Shown here piece after piece: positions 27,786-37,863 of a stretch of 40,330 bases of DNA. A program made the position numbers and the translations under genes. The notes beneath the pieces are model-generated. The model did not search any database. It saw only the letters and a list, made by a program, of their open reading frames with translations, and had not been told where the DNA came from. The DNA comes from Candidatus Methanovirga procula (GTDB taxonomy: Archaea > Methanobacteriota > Methanobacteria > Methanobacteriales > Methanobacteriaceae), in the NCBI GenBank assembly GCA_031280375.1, contig JAITGU010000013.1, forward strand, positions 1 to 40,330, read 5' to 3'. Numbering within the stretch: position 1 is the first letter of the stretch; each line of letters starts with the position of its first letter.

Positions 27786-28095
27786 ATTCTCTAATTCAAA
27801 AATATGGTTTAAATTTTGTAGATAATATTTTACAATACATAATCTGTATTTCTTATGGGAGTTACATACTCTTTAATTTATTTACAAAGACTAAAGTAGT
27901 TTTAATTACAACAGAAACAGAAGATATGGATGGAAATCCAATTGAGTTTAATAATATTAATGATTTAGATAATCTAATTCAGTAGCATTGATAATTTTAA
28001 TGTTTAATTATTCTTCTTTTAATGTCCAATAACATCTTTTTGGAGATATTATTGCTTTATCCTTAATTATTATTTTTTTAATGTCCAATAGCATC
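27786..28095. repeat. Segmental duplication copy 2 (partner 25362-25670)
   Basis: Same sequence as copy 1 with a few substitutions; ends in the 3' end of the small wHTH gene. Confidence 0.9.
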
Positions 28096-28258
28096 TTTTT
28101 GGAGATATTATTGTTTCATCCTTTTTAAGTTCTTTCATAATTTTATCAACTTCTTTTTTTTCAACACCAGAAATTTCGGCAACTTTATTTGCGTTAAGAG
28201 GATCTTCTGATTCTTTAAATGCTTTAATAACTTTTTCTTTATTATTCATATTTATCAC
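28070..28258 (-). CDS. Small winged-helix-like protein
   Basis: NNKEKVIKAFKESEDPLNANKVAEISGVEKKEVDKIMKELKKDETIISPKRCYWTLKK. Confidence 0.75.
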   Translation of the reverse strand: MINMNNKEKVIKAFKESEDPLNANKVAEISGVEKKEVDKIMKELKKDETIISPKRCYWTLKK

Positions 28259-28379
28259 CTAAAATTATTTTTTTATAATTATTTAAAACACTTTTTTGCT
28301 TTTAATATGGTATTTTATCTAACTTTAATAATACATATTTTTTTACATTTTTTTTAATTAAATATATGGTCTTTGTTAA

Positions 28380-29078
28380 TTAATTATGTTCTTTTTTTAA
28401 ATCATATTTTAAACTTTTTTCGATAAGTTCAACTTTTTCTAAAGTATTTTTTGTTTTATAAACTAAAATTTCTACTCCTTCTTTCTCTGCTTCTACTAAT
28501 GTTTCTCCAAATTCTGGATCATTACTCCAGTTTGGTTTAAAGCTATTTCCATTAGGGTGTTGGATTAAAAAGAATACAATTGCTCTATGGCCTTGTTTTT
28601 TAGTAGCTATTAATTCTTTCAGGTGCTTTCTCCCTCTCTCGGTTGGGGCATCAGGGAATTTAGCAATACAATCTTCGACTAAAGTCACTCCTTTAACTTC
28701 AATGTAGGCTTCATTATCTTCATCGTCAAATATGTATATATCTATTCTTGATTTTCCAAAAGTTTTTTCCTTACTGTAATGATTGTATGATCTAAGTTCT
28801 TTTATTTTACCTTTTTTTACACTGTCATAAACAATATTGTTTGCTTCTTGTGAATATAAAGATACTAATACCCCATTATTCATTACAAAATGAAGGGAAT
28901 ATTTTGTTTTTCTTTTAGGATTGTTATTTGGTAGTATGTAAACAATAGCTCCATACAATAATAATTCTTTACATCTTCCAGTGTTTGGAACATGAGCAGT
29001 CACATCTTTGCCATCAATATCTACAATAGCTATGAAACGATTTGGTCTTTCTTTAAATATTCCTTTAACATATTTCAT
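28380..29078 (-). CDS. sfsA: DNA/RNA nuclease SfsA
   Basis: GIFKERPNRFIAIVDIDGKDVTAHVPNTGRCKELL; YIEVKGVTLVEDCIAKFPDAPTERGRKHLKEL. Confidence 0.95.
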   Translation of the reverse strand: MKYVKGIFKERPNRFIAIVDIDGKDVTAHVPNTGRCKELLLYGAIVYILPNNNPKRKTKYSLHFVMNNGVLVSLYSQEANNIVYDSVKKGKIKELRSYNHYSKEKTFGKSRIDIYIFDDEDNEAYIEVKGVTLVEDCIAKFPDAPTERGRKHLKELIATKKQGHRAIVFFLIQHPNGNSFKPNWSNDPEFGETLVEAEKEGVEILVYKTKNTLEKVELIEKSLKYDLKKEHN

Positions 29079-29122
29079 AGAAATACTCTTTATTATTTTT
29101 ATTTTAGTATTATATTAGAAAG

Positions 29123-30001
29123 TTAGATTAGTGTTAAAAAATCATAAACTATTTTTGCAGTAGTCACAGCAGAAGGATCTCCCAGTGTTTTAGAGGATAA
29201 TTCTACAATATCAAATCCAACAATATCTTTTTTAGTTGTTATCTTTAAAAGCTCTTCAAAGTCAGATAGGTTAATTCCATTAGGAACAGGGTTTCCAACT
29301 GATGGTATGTATGCTGGATCAAATGCATCACAGTCTATAGAAAGGTAGACTGGACCTTCAATAGCTAAAATCTCCTTTTTAATAGTGTTTAATTCTTTAA
29401 AATTTTTAGAAGAAAATATTTTAATATTTTCATTGTTTTTTACTAATTCATATTCTTCTTTTGATGATGAGCGAACACCCAGTTGAAGAATATTTTTAGG
29501 GTTTAAATCATAGATTCTTTTCATCACTGTTCCATGAGAATATTTTTCACCTTGATATGTATCCATCATATCCATATGAGCATCAAAATCGATTATTGTA
29601 AGTTTATCAAGATCAATTTTATTGCTTAATCCTTTAATAGCTGGATAACTTATAGTGTGTTCTCCTCCTAAGAGTAATGGTTTGAGATTTAAGGAAGTTA
29701 ATTCAGATACACTATCTTCAATCATTTGGGATGTTTTACTCCAATTTCCATAAATTACATCAATATTTCCCAAGTCAAAAAATGGTGTTTGGAGTTCTTT
29801 TTTGAATGTGAAGTTGTATCTTTCAAATGAAAAAGAACTTTCTCTTATGAGTGTTGGGGCTGATCGTGAACCAGTGTGATATGAACTTGTACTATCAAAA
29901 GGAACTCCTAAAATGCCCCACCCAATTTCAGTTCGAGACTTTAATTCATGAGGATGTTTAGAAAAAGCAAATTTCCCTGGATTGTAGGTATTTAAAAGCA
30001 T
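29123..30001 (-). CDS. speB: Agmatinase (arginase family)
   Basis: GVPFDSTSSYHTGSRSAPTLIRE; LGGEHTISYPAIKGL; IDFDAHMDM; SIDCDAFDPAYIPSVGNPVPNGI metal-binding motifs. Confidence 0.93.
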   Translation of the reverse strand: MLLNTYNPGKFAFSKHPHELKSRTEIGWGILGVPFDSTSSYHTGSRSAPTLIRESSFSFERYNFTFKKELQTPFFDLGNIDVIYGNWSKTSQMIEDSVSELTSLNLKPLLLGGEHTISYPAIKGLSNKIDLDKLTIIDFDAHMDMMDTYQGEKYSHGTVMKRIYDLNPKNILQLGVRSSSKEEYELVKNNENIKIFSSKNFKELNTIKKEILAIEGPVYLSIDCDAFDPAYIPSVGNPVPNGINLSDFEELLKITTKKDIVGFDIVELSSKTLGDPSAVTTAKIVYDFLTLI

Positions 30002-30249
30002 AAAAAATCAATGTTGTGATGGCTTTGTTGTAATAAGTTTTTATAATTAATATTATGATATAGAATAAAAATTTTAAATAATATTTTTTTTATCTGCTTG
30101 ATTATTTTTTTATTTTTATTCTTATTTTATTTTAATATTGATTTAAAATTTTAATAGGTTTTATTATAATTAAGTTAATATAATTTATTGATTAAAAATA
30201 AAAGGTAAAGATTTGAATTAGATAAGTTTTGTATTATTATTTACTATAA

Positions 30250-31470
30250 TTATTTATTAATAAGTTCTTGATAAAGAAGAGGCAAAAATGTGCCTATATC
30301 TGTTACAATACTGACTACTTGAGCACTGCCACGGTCAGAGAGTTTTGTTACTGTTGAAGGATTAATATCTACACAAATACTTTTAACTTTTGATGAGATT
30401 ATATTTCCAGTAGCTATTGAATGCAACATTGTGGCTATCATAATAACCATATCAATATCTTGTGAATAATGCCTCATAATCTCTTGAGCTTCAACAGAGT
30501 CTGTTATCACATCAGGAAGCGGTCCATCATCCCTGATTGAACCAGCTAAAACATAAGGAACATTATTTTTAATACATTCGTACATAATACCTTTTTTCAA
30601 AACACCATTTTCAACAGCATCTTTAATAGATCCTTGAGTATTAATTTCGTTAATGGCTCTGATATGATTTCTATGACCTTTATTGACGGCATTTCCTGTT
30701 TTTATACAAACTCCAAGTGATGTTCCATAAAGTGCATTTTCAATATCGTGAGTTGCTAATGCATTTCCTGCAAATAAATAATCAATAAAACCATTTTTAA
30801 TTATTTTGGATAGTAAATAAGCTGAACCAGTATGAACAATAGCTGGACCACATACAATAGCTATTTTTCCACCATTTCCCTTAATTTCTTTTATTTCATC
30901 AGCAATATTTTTTATCATAGATTTCAATGGTTTTTCTGATGAAACATCACTGTTCATAAATTCAAAAACACCTTTTTTACCTCTTGGTCTTTGTGGAGGA
31001 GTAACTTTAATACCTTCTCTTCCAACAACAATTAAATCTCCCTTTTTAACTTTAGAAATAGTTTTACAAAAGGCTCGTTTATTAACTTTATCTATTGTTA
31101 TCATACAATCCATTTCAATATTCTCAACTAAAAGCCAATCACCATCATATAAAATGTGTGTGGTGTGGTTTGTTGTTGAATAAAAATCAGGTGGAACAAC
31201 TTTATCTTTAGGAGATTTTATTAACTCAACTTCATTTATTTCAGATATTGAAGCTCCTATTTCACTTAATTCATCCAAAATAGAATCTAATAAGTTAGGG
31301 GTATCAGCAGAAACGATTATTCTTGCTTTACTGATATCTGATTTTTTTTTCCCAACTTCAAATTCAAGAATTTTAAAGTCTCCACCTTGATTCATGATTA
31401 TATCTAATGCTTTTGGTAAGATTAAAGAATCAATAATATGACCTTGTAATATAATCTCTCTTTGATTCAT
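30250..31470 (-). CDS. TIGR00300-family protein (LOR/SDH-type; archaeal ornithine cyclodeaminase-like)
   Basis: [37 protein letters not shown]-terminus; [44 protein letters not shown]. Confidence 0.8.
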   Translation of the reverse strand: MNQREIILQGHIIDSLILPKALDIIMNQGGDFKILEFEVGKKKSDISKARIIVSADTPNLLDSILDELSEIGASISEINEVELIKSPKDKVVPPDFYSTTNHTTHILYDGDWLLVENIEMDCMITIDKVNKRAFCKTISKVKKGDLIVVGREGIKVTPPQRPRGKKGVFEFMNSDVSSEKPLKSMIKNIADEIKEIKGNGGKIAIVCGPAIVHTGSAYLLSKIIKNGFIDYLFAGNALATHDIENALYGTSLGVCIKTGNAVNKGHRNHIRAINEINTQGSIKDAVENGVLKKGIMYECIKNNVPYVLAGSIRDDGPLPDVITDSVEAQEIMRHYSQDIDMVIMIATMLHSIATGNIISSKVKSICVDINPSTVTKLSDRGSAQVVSIVTDIGTFLPLLYQELINK

Positions 31471-31564
31471 TTTTTCATCTTTAGAATTAATGTTTAATAG
31501 TTAATAAAATATGTTAATGGTTTGTAAATAAGAATTTATATATTTCTTTGTGAACTCGTTGAAC

Positions 31565-31693
31565 AATTACCAAAAATCAAAGATTTTTGTAATTATGGAA
31601 ATTACCAAAAATTGCTTTGCAATTTTTGTAATTATGAAAATCTTCGATTTTCAGTAATCTTCGATTTTCAGTAATCCGAAGGATTTTCAGTAA
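31565..31693. repeat. Modular hairpin repeat cluster R4
   Basis: attaccaaaaatcaaagatttttgtaattatggaaattaccaaaaattgctttgcaatttttgtaattatgaaaatcttcgattttcagtaatcttcgattttcagtaatccgaaggattttcagtaat. Confidence 0.85.
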
Positions 31694-31694
31694 T

Positions 31695-31879
31695 GAGACT
31701 GTAAAAAAGTGTGGGGGTTCATGAAAATCATGTTTTATATAAACGAAAATCAAAGATTTTCTAAATTCAAAACGAAGAATTAATTCTTCTAAATTGAAAA
31801 ATAAGTTTTCAATAATAAAAAATTTTGAATTAAAGAAATCATGAAAATTGAAAAACCTCCACAAAAGTTTACAACCTCT
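31695..31879. mobile_element. Family A inverted-repeat element with internal insertion
   Basis: Left gagactgtaaaaaagtgtgg; right cctccacaaaagtttacaacctc; reverse-oriented relative of 1359-1457, with about 85 bp extra. Confidence 0.6.
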
Positions 31880-31969
31880 ATATATGATTTTCATTTATTA
31901 TAAAATTTTGCTTTATATTATTATATAAGATAACTATAATTTTATTGGATTTAAATTTTCTTAAAGATG

Positions 31970-32075
31970 ATGTTGCACGAATATTTCGATATTTTCCTCT
32001 ATTTCTGATATTCATTGTTGTGAATATAAATGATTGATGAATATTTTTTCAAAGTTTTTGAAAAAAGAACTCTAA
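31970..32075. mobile_element. Solo IS left end (same as the 34369 IS remnant)
   Basis: gatgttgcacgaatatttcgatattttcctctatttctgatattcattgttgtgaatataaatgattgatgaatattttttcaaagtttttgaaaaaagaactcta is nearly identical to 34369-34471. Confidence 0.75.
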
Positions 32076-32339
32076 ACTAAACACTTACAACATCTGCTTG
32101 AATGTAGCTTATCATAATTCAACATAGTGTCAAGACAACTTAATTTAGTAAGATTTACTTAATCGTATTTAATTATTGGAAAATTGATAACCTGTAAAAT
32201 TTCAGTAAAACTTTTTTTTTTTTTTTATTTGAAAATATTAATCTTACTTGAAAATATTAATTTTCTTAAGTAATAATGATATAAATGAACTAATACAAGA
32301 TAAAATATTACTCAATAAAAAAAATTTGTTGAGAAAAAT

Positions 32340-33241
32340 TTTTTATGGAGGAATATATTATTACTACAAGATATTGATCCATTAGAGGACTTTCTGTTTC
32401 CCAGTACATGGCAAGTGAAGGCATGGAGAGACAACTAAAATCATTCATTAATGCAGTGCTTAAAGAAAACAACGATTTAATTGAATTTATAGAAATCATT
32501 GAAAATAAACTAATTTCAGCCGAAATTAAAGGACAAAAGAATTGTATCCTTGATTTAAGATCAGTCGCATCTGATGGAAGACACTTCATAATAGAAGTGC
32601 AAAGACAAAACCAATACCACTTCAAAAAAAGAAACTTACTGTATTTGGCGAAAGAATACTCTAATTCAGCTAAAAAAGCGAATTAAAATATTTAAAACCA
32701 TATATATTGATTAATATATTGGATTTTAACTTTTGTAAAGATGACCTACCCAACCAAAAGTTTAATATAGTAGGCAAAACAAACGAATGTCTATACTCAG
32801 ACTATCTGACAATATACAATATAAACATTCCAGCATTTAGACAACTGAAAGAAAAAGACTTGAAAAATCCGTTACACAGATGGATAATAATTCTTTGATA
32901 AAAAAAGCACAAAAAAAATTATAGATAAGGTGATTGACATGGATGAAGACATAAAAGCAGCAGATGCGAAATTCAATGAACTACTCTCAGATGAAAAAGC
33001 TTTTCACGACTATCAAATGAGACAATTAGCAAAAATGGAATTAGAAAGCGAACTAAACCACAGCAGAAAACAAGGTAAAATAGAAGGAATAAAAGAAGGA
33101 ATAATAAAAGGAGAGCAAAAAGGAAGGAATGAAGGTAAGTTAGAAATAGCAATCAATCTTTTAAGTAAAGGAATGGAATTAGTTTTGGTCAGTGAAATCA
33201 CAACTATCCCGATTTCAAAACTTAAAAATTTAAAACACTGA
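32340..33241 (+). pseudogene. Rpn family (PD-(D/E)XK nuclease/transposase) pseudogene in three ORF fragments
   Basis: ILDLRSVASDGRHFIIEVQRQNQYHFKKRNLLYLAKEYS; C-terminal helix QGKIEGIKEGIIKGEQKGRNEGKLEIAINLLSKGM; frame changes at about 32686 and 32898. Confidence 0.8.
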
Positions 33242-33454
33242 TTTTAAAAAAATTAGGATGATATGAGTTAAACTTTAAAAAAACTATTAACTTTCTCCAT
33301 ATCAATAAACATCAATAACATAAAAGGTACAGTACCCCAAAAAATGTAAAAAAAAAAACAAAAACACTTTTACGAATTACTTATAATGGTAATGTTCTCT
33401 CTCAAAAAGGATATTGAAACATTTTAACTCATTGAATTTAAATAATCTACATTG

Positions 33455-33556
33455 AGACAGTCCAACAACACAAATTCATGAAAAATGACTTGCTCCATTT
33501 TCAATTTAAATACTTGTACGATCTTGATTCGCATGAAAAATAATTGTTAGACAAAC
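33455..33556. mobile_element. Family B inverted-repeat element, second copy
   Basis: gacagtccaacaacacaaattcatgaaaaatgacttgctccattttcaatttaaatacttgtacgatcttgattcgcatgaaaaataattgttagaca aligns end to end with 6214-6314. Confidence 0.7.
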
Positions 33557-33677
33557 TCTTGTATTTAATGAAATTCTATCTGACAAATGCTGATTTCAGA
33601 AAACTTATTTTTTAAAATCTTACAAATTAATTTATCTTGACAATAGTATATAATAAAAAAAATCATAAAGGAATAAT

Positions 33678-33941
33678 ATGGTAAATATAATAATAAAAGA
33701 TAAGCTATTAAATAAAATAGAGATATTAGCAAGTAGAAATAATAAGAACACTACTGATTTTATTAATGAAACTTTAGAAAAAGCATTAAACGAAGAGTAT
33801 ATTAATGGTGTGCCATTAGAAGACATAGCTGAGGAATTAGGACTAACAGTTGGAGGACTTAAAAAACAATTAGAAGAAGCTGAAGCTGAAGAAAGTATAC
33901 TTTTGGATGTTGATAACCTTGAAAAAGAACTTGGGTTATGA
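33678..33941 (+). CDS. Ribbon-helix-helix antitoxin (RelB-like)
   Basis: IIKDKLLNKIEILASRNNKNTTDFINETLEKAL RHH; overlaps a RelE-like frame. Confidence 0.75.
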   Translation: MVNIIIKDKLLNKIEILASRNNKNTTDFINETLEKALNEEYINGVPLEDIAEELGLTVGGLKKQLEEAEAEESILLDVDNLEKELGL

Positions 33942-34361
33942 ATTAAAAATCAAACCATCAGTTATAAAATACTTGCAAAAATCATCTAAAAAGAACTATG
34001 ATGACTAGAAAAGCATAATTACTTGTTTAAAGAAAATCACTAATAATCCTTATGATTCTGAAGCTATTAAAGGAGTTAAAGATAAAAGAAAAAAAGTAAG
34101 GCAAGGAAATTACAGAATAATTTTTAGAGTATTTGAAAATGAAACTCCCAAAATTATGATTATTCTTATAGTGCTTGTTGCACAACTCGCTTTTCAGTGA
34201 ACAAAATATATTTTAATAAAATATTATTAAAAATTTTTTAATTAGTAATCCATATATTTAATATTGTTCAATTTAATTTAAATATTAATTGAACAAAAAT
34301 AATTGTGCAACAGCCTCTTATAGGTAAAAGATCCAATGTTTATAAAAAAATAAGATATTAA
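33931..34361 (+). pseudogene. RelE/ParE-family toxin, disrupted by TAG at 34006 and by an inverted-repeat element
   Basis: LGYELKIKPSVIKYLQKSSKKNYDD*KSIITCLKKITNNPYDSEAIKGVKDKRKKVRQGNYRIIFRVFENETPKIMIILI, then after removing 34172-34323: GKRSNVYKKIRY*. Confidence 0.9.
34172..34315. mobile_element. 144-bp inverted-repeat element (MITE), family C, inserted in the relE-like gene
   Basis: TIRs tgcttgttgcacaa / ttgtgcaacagcct; exact 8-bp direct repeat TCTTATAG at 34164-34171 and 34316-34323. Confidence 0.9.
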
Positions 34362-34364
34362 GGA

Positions 34365-34935
34365 GGATGTTGCACGAATATTTTGATATTTTCCTCTATT
34401 TCTGATATTCATTGTTGTGAATATAAATGGTTGATGAGTATTTTTTCAAGATTTTTGAAAAAAGAACTCTAACTGGCTTTATTTTCTTTTAATAATTTGG
34501 CATATCGATTGATATCGTAATTTATGGCTCTCAATTGCTTTTCTGTTCTGATTTTTTCTATTCCTATGATGATCTACTTGTCTACTTTTTAGATTGTGTT
34601 TATCATATCCATAAGTGTCTTACCATATCCATACGATGCTTATAAAATGCTTTTTGATGAATCTTCAGGTAAACCACCATATATTCATCATCTTCTTTAT
34701 AAAGGCATGAAAGAGTTATAGTCTGTTGATTCATTGTTAATATCCCAGGCTATGATGAAATGGTTACCATCAACTACATGTTGAACATTGAAAAAGAATC
34801 CTACTTGATTATGGGATTTCATAAAACGAGCTTCTTTATCCGTAAGTGCTAATAAACCTTAGCTTATTGTGTTTAGTTATATATAAATCTAACTATTTTA
34901 AACAGGATTAGAAAAATTAATTGTGCAACATTAAC
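34365..34935 (-). pseudogene. Degenerate IS (IS1182-like) with GTTGCAC termini
   Basis: Ends gatgttgcacgaat / attaattgtgcaac; interrupted minus-strand sequence FMKSHNQVGFFFNVQHVVDGNHFIIAWDINNESTDYNSFMPL. Confidence 0.7.
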
Positions 34936-35217
34936 AATAATAATTTTAAATGATATTTTTAAAAAATAAGAGTTAAAATGTGATAAATTAAAATTTAATA
35001 ATGTGAATATTAATAAAGTTAATAAATATTAAATATCTGTAAGACTATTAAAACTTTTAATAAATATATTAATTAAGAAAAGTAGATGATAAGTAAGGCA
35101 TGTTGAAATAGGGGGAATGAAATTAAAATACAATTATTAATTGTTTATATTTAACATTATAAAAAATATATTTTTTTATAAATTTTTTGATTAAAATATT
35201 ATTTGATTAAAATATAG

Positions 35218-36114
35218 TTGGTGTTTCTTATAGAAGATAGAAATAAAGAAGGAAAAAAGGCTATAAAAGTAGGTATAATAGCCAACATATTTTTGACAAT
35301 ATTGAATGTATTTATTGGTTTTGTATCTGGAAGTTTTGCTCTCATAGTAGAAGGATTACACACTTTATCAGACATTACAACAACTTTAATTGCATACATT
35401 GGTTTTAGAGTTGGTCAAAAACCAGCTGATTATGAGCATCCTTTTGGTCATGGAAGAGCTGAATCGATAGTTGGTCTTGTTATCGTCTTATTTTTAGCTT
35501 TTTTATCTTATGAGATAATAACTCAAGGTATATATAGGCTGTTTTTTGAAAGAAATTTTGGGAAACAAAGTTATTTAGCAGGATTAATGGCTTTAATTGG
35601 AATATTTGTGAATTTAACTATTTCAAATTATATATTCAGAATTGGGAAGAAAATTAATAGCCCAGCTATTATTGCAGATAGCAAACATCAAAAGACTGAT
35701 GTTTTTTCTTCAATAGCTATTTTAATCAGTGTTATTTTATCTAATTTAGGCTTTGAATTTTTAGATCCATTGATAGGTTTGACTATCGGAGTCCTGATTT
35801 TAAAAACAGCTTTTACTCTTGGAAAAGATAATATAAATAATATTATGGGAAAAATACCTTCTCAAGATATTTTAGATCAAATAGAGAATGTGACTAATTC
35901 AATTGATGGTGTTTATGGAGTTCATAATATTAAAATAAACTATTTTGGCTCTTATGCTACATTAGATATTCATGTGGATTTAAATCCAGATTTAAGTTTG
36001 AAAAACTCTCATAAAATAATTCATAAAACTCAAGATAAGCTTAAAAAAGAAGTAAATATTATACAAGATGTTACAGCTCATGCGTGCCCATTTGGTGAGG
36101 AATATGAACATTAA
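35218..36114 (+). CDS. Cation diffusion facilitator (CDF) family transporter
   Basis: LIVEGLHTLSDITTTLIAYIGFRVGQKPADYEHPFGHGRAESIVGL; DSKHQKTDVFSSIAILI; C-terminal ZT-dimer-like domain. Confidence 0.93.
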   Translation: MVFLIEDRNKEGKKAIKVGIIANIFLTILNVFIGFVSGSFALIVEGLHTLSDITTTLIAYIGFRVGQKPADYEHPFGHGRAESIVGLVIVLFLAFLSYEIITQGIYRLFFERNFGKQSYLAGLMALIGIFVNLTISNYIFRIGKKINSPAIIADSKHQKTDVFSSIAILISVILSNLGFEFLDPLIGLTIGVLILKTAFTLGKDNINNIMGKIPSQDILDQIENVTNSIDGVYGVHNIKINYFGSYATLDIHVDLNPDLSLKNSHKIIHKTQDKLKKEVNIIQDVTAHACPFGEEYEH

Positions 36115-36274
36115 ATCTTAATCTTAGTAAACTATTTATATGATTAAAGACTAACATTATATTTTCAATTGATAAATAAGATATTTAACTTAAAAAGAAA
36201 ATTTGTTTGTATTAAATGATTTATATATTTACTTTTATGATATTATTATTAAAATAAGTATAAATGTGAAGATT

Positions 36275-36568
36275 ATGGAAACTCATCTTAAAATAACTGG
36301 TTTACATGTTATAACTGGATTAATTGCAGCAGGATTGTCAGCATCTTGTTCTTTAGGTTTATTTGGATTTAAAAATGAAGTTCTTGCAGCAGGTATTGGT
36401 TTAGCTATTTTATATATGACTGGTCAGATTTCAGATAAATTATTTGGAAAAGGAGAAGTGAAAGGATTTAAATCTTGGTTTGGTGATGGAATACTTCCTT
36501 TTGTTTCTATGTGGTTTCTTATTTGGATTATTTTATATAACTATATAGGTTTTCCACCTATTAACTGA
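36275..36568 (+). CDS. Small membrane protein, likely conserved in Methanobacteria
   Basis: Likely start at 36275 (MKI...) inside the longer track ORF; hydrophobic segments GLHVITGLIAAGLSASCSLGLFGF and ILPFVSMWFLIWIILYNYI. Confidence 0.6.
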   Translation: METHLKITGLHVITGLIAAGLSASCSLGLFGFKNEVLAAGIGLAILYMTGQISDKLFGKGEVKGFKSWFGDGILPFVSMWFLIWIILYNYIGFPPIN

Positions 36569-36595
36569 TTAATTCACATAAATTAACTGACTAAT

Positions 36596-37792
36596 TCAAT
36601 TTCCATAGATCATCTCTTTAGATTTATTCAAGTCTTGGATTGTATCTAAAAGTTTTTTAAATGAGTTATCTATTTTTTCATATAAACTATTCATATTTAG
36701 GTTAATAGCATCTTTTGAAGATAGATCAAACCTTATTGTTGAGGATGCTCCAGGCATTGAAACTGCAGGAATTGTAATTATTCCTTCATCTTTTAATAGT
36801 AATAATGCCCAAATAAAACATAAATCTGAGGAAGAAATTTCTTTCTCTATTTTGGACAAAGTTTTATCATCTATTTTTCCACAATTTTTTACTTCGTTTT
36901 TTAAATTCTCTTCTGAAACCATAATTCCAGTTGGAGTCTCTTCAAACATAGAATAGCTATTTAACATATCCATCAATGATTTTTTTTTTTCTATTGAATT
37001 TAAAAGATTTTCTTTTTTAAATGATTTTAGTCCATTAAAAATAGCTATTATTGATGGAGGTTGAGCTTCTAAACCAAATTGATAAGCTGTTGATTTGATT
37101 TTATTTATTAAATTAGCTTTTCCAGCCATTAAACCACCACGAGGTCCTGGCATTAATTTATCCGTGCTTGTAACAACTAAGTCTGCTCCTAAATCAATAG
37201 CTTTCTTTTGATTGTAAATGACAGTTCTAAGTCTTGCACCAGAAGCATCATCAACAAAAACTGGAATATCTCGTTTATGAGCATTATCGATTATTTTTTT
37301 AAATGTTTCTTCATCTAAAACTTCATGATCCATTGTAGAACCAGTGATAACAATAAGTGATGTATTCTTTACAATATGAAAATCATTAATGTTATTAAAT
37401 TCAAGATATTTGCCTTTGGCTATTTCAACACTTTTTATAATGGAAGGATGAGATGGAGACTTAGGTAAAAAATGAATTAAATAGCTATTTGGATTCATTA
37501 GAGTTAATATTGTTGCTAAAATACCTGAACTTGTTCTATTAACAGCTAAAACTTTTTCACCACCAAGATGTTCTTTTCCAAGTCTATCAAGTTCTTCTTC
37601 AAAAATAGCTGGACCAACATAGGTCTCTAAAAGATTTAAATCATTTTGATCAGCTATAAATCCTCCTGATAACCCAGTTAAGTCATATAATTTTTTTCTG
37701 CCTTGGGTTTTTATAATATTTCTTATTATTTTAAGTGAATTCTCTCTTTTTTTTACTTCATCTACTGAAGTGTTAACAATCATAGTAATCAT
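36596..37792 (-). CDS. MJ0158/TIGR03576-family PLP-dependent (SelA-like) enzyme
   Basis: TGLSGGFIADQNDLNLLETYVGPAIFEEELDRLGKEHLGGEKVLAVNRTSSGILATILTL; DLVVTSTDKLMPGPRGGLMAG. Confidence 0.85.
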   Translation of the reverse strand: MITMIVNTSVDEVKKRENSLKIIRNIIKTQGRKKLYDLTGLSGGFIADQNDLNLLETYVGPAIFEEELDRLGKEHLGGEKVLAVNRTSSGILATILTLMNPNSYLIHFLPKSPSHPSIIKSVEIAKGKYLEFNNINDFHIVKNTSLIVITGSTMDHEVLDEETFKKIIDNAHKRDIPVFVDDASGARLRTVIYNQKKAIDLGADLVVTSTDKLMPGPRGGLMAGKANLINKIKSTAYQFGLEAQPPSIIAIFNGLKSFKKENLLNSIEKKKSLMDMLNSYSMFEETPTGIMVSEENLKNEVKNCGKIDDKTLSKIEKEISSSDLCFIWALLLLKDEGIITIPAVSMPGASSTIRFDLSSKDAINLNMNSLYEKIDNSFKKLLDTIQDLNKSKEMIYGN

Positions 37793-37863
37793 CTAAGAAA
37801 AGTAGGTTTATAGATAAAAGTAATAAAGATAAGATATTTTTAGAAAAATAGAGTATAGAAAAT

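Noticed and set aside
31577-31894. 105-aa minus ORF
   Set aside because: Made of hairpin repeats R4 and the family A element, so not a plausible gene.
34006-34008. TAG in the relE-like gene as a pyrrolysine codon
   Set aside because: No Pyl machinery is visible, the suspected lineage is not known to use it, and the gene is also cut by a MITE, so nonsense decay is simpler.
35199-35399. Minus ORF over the CDF transporter start
   Set aside because: Antisense shadow ORF to a well-supported gene.
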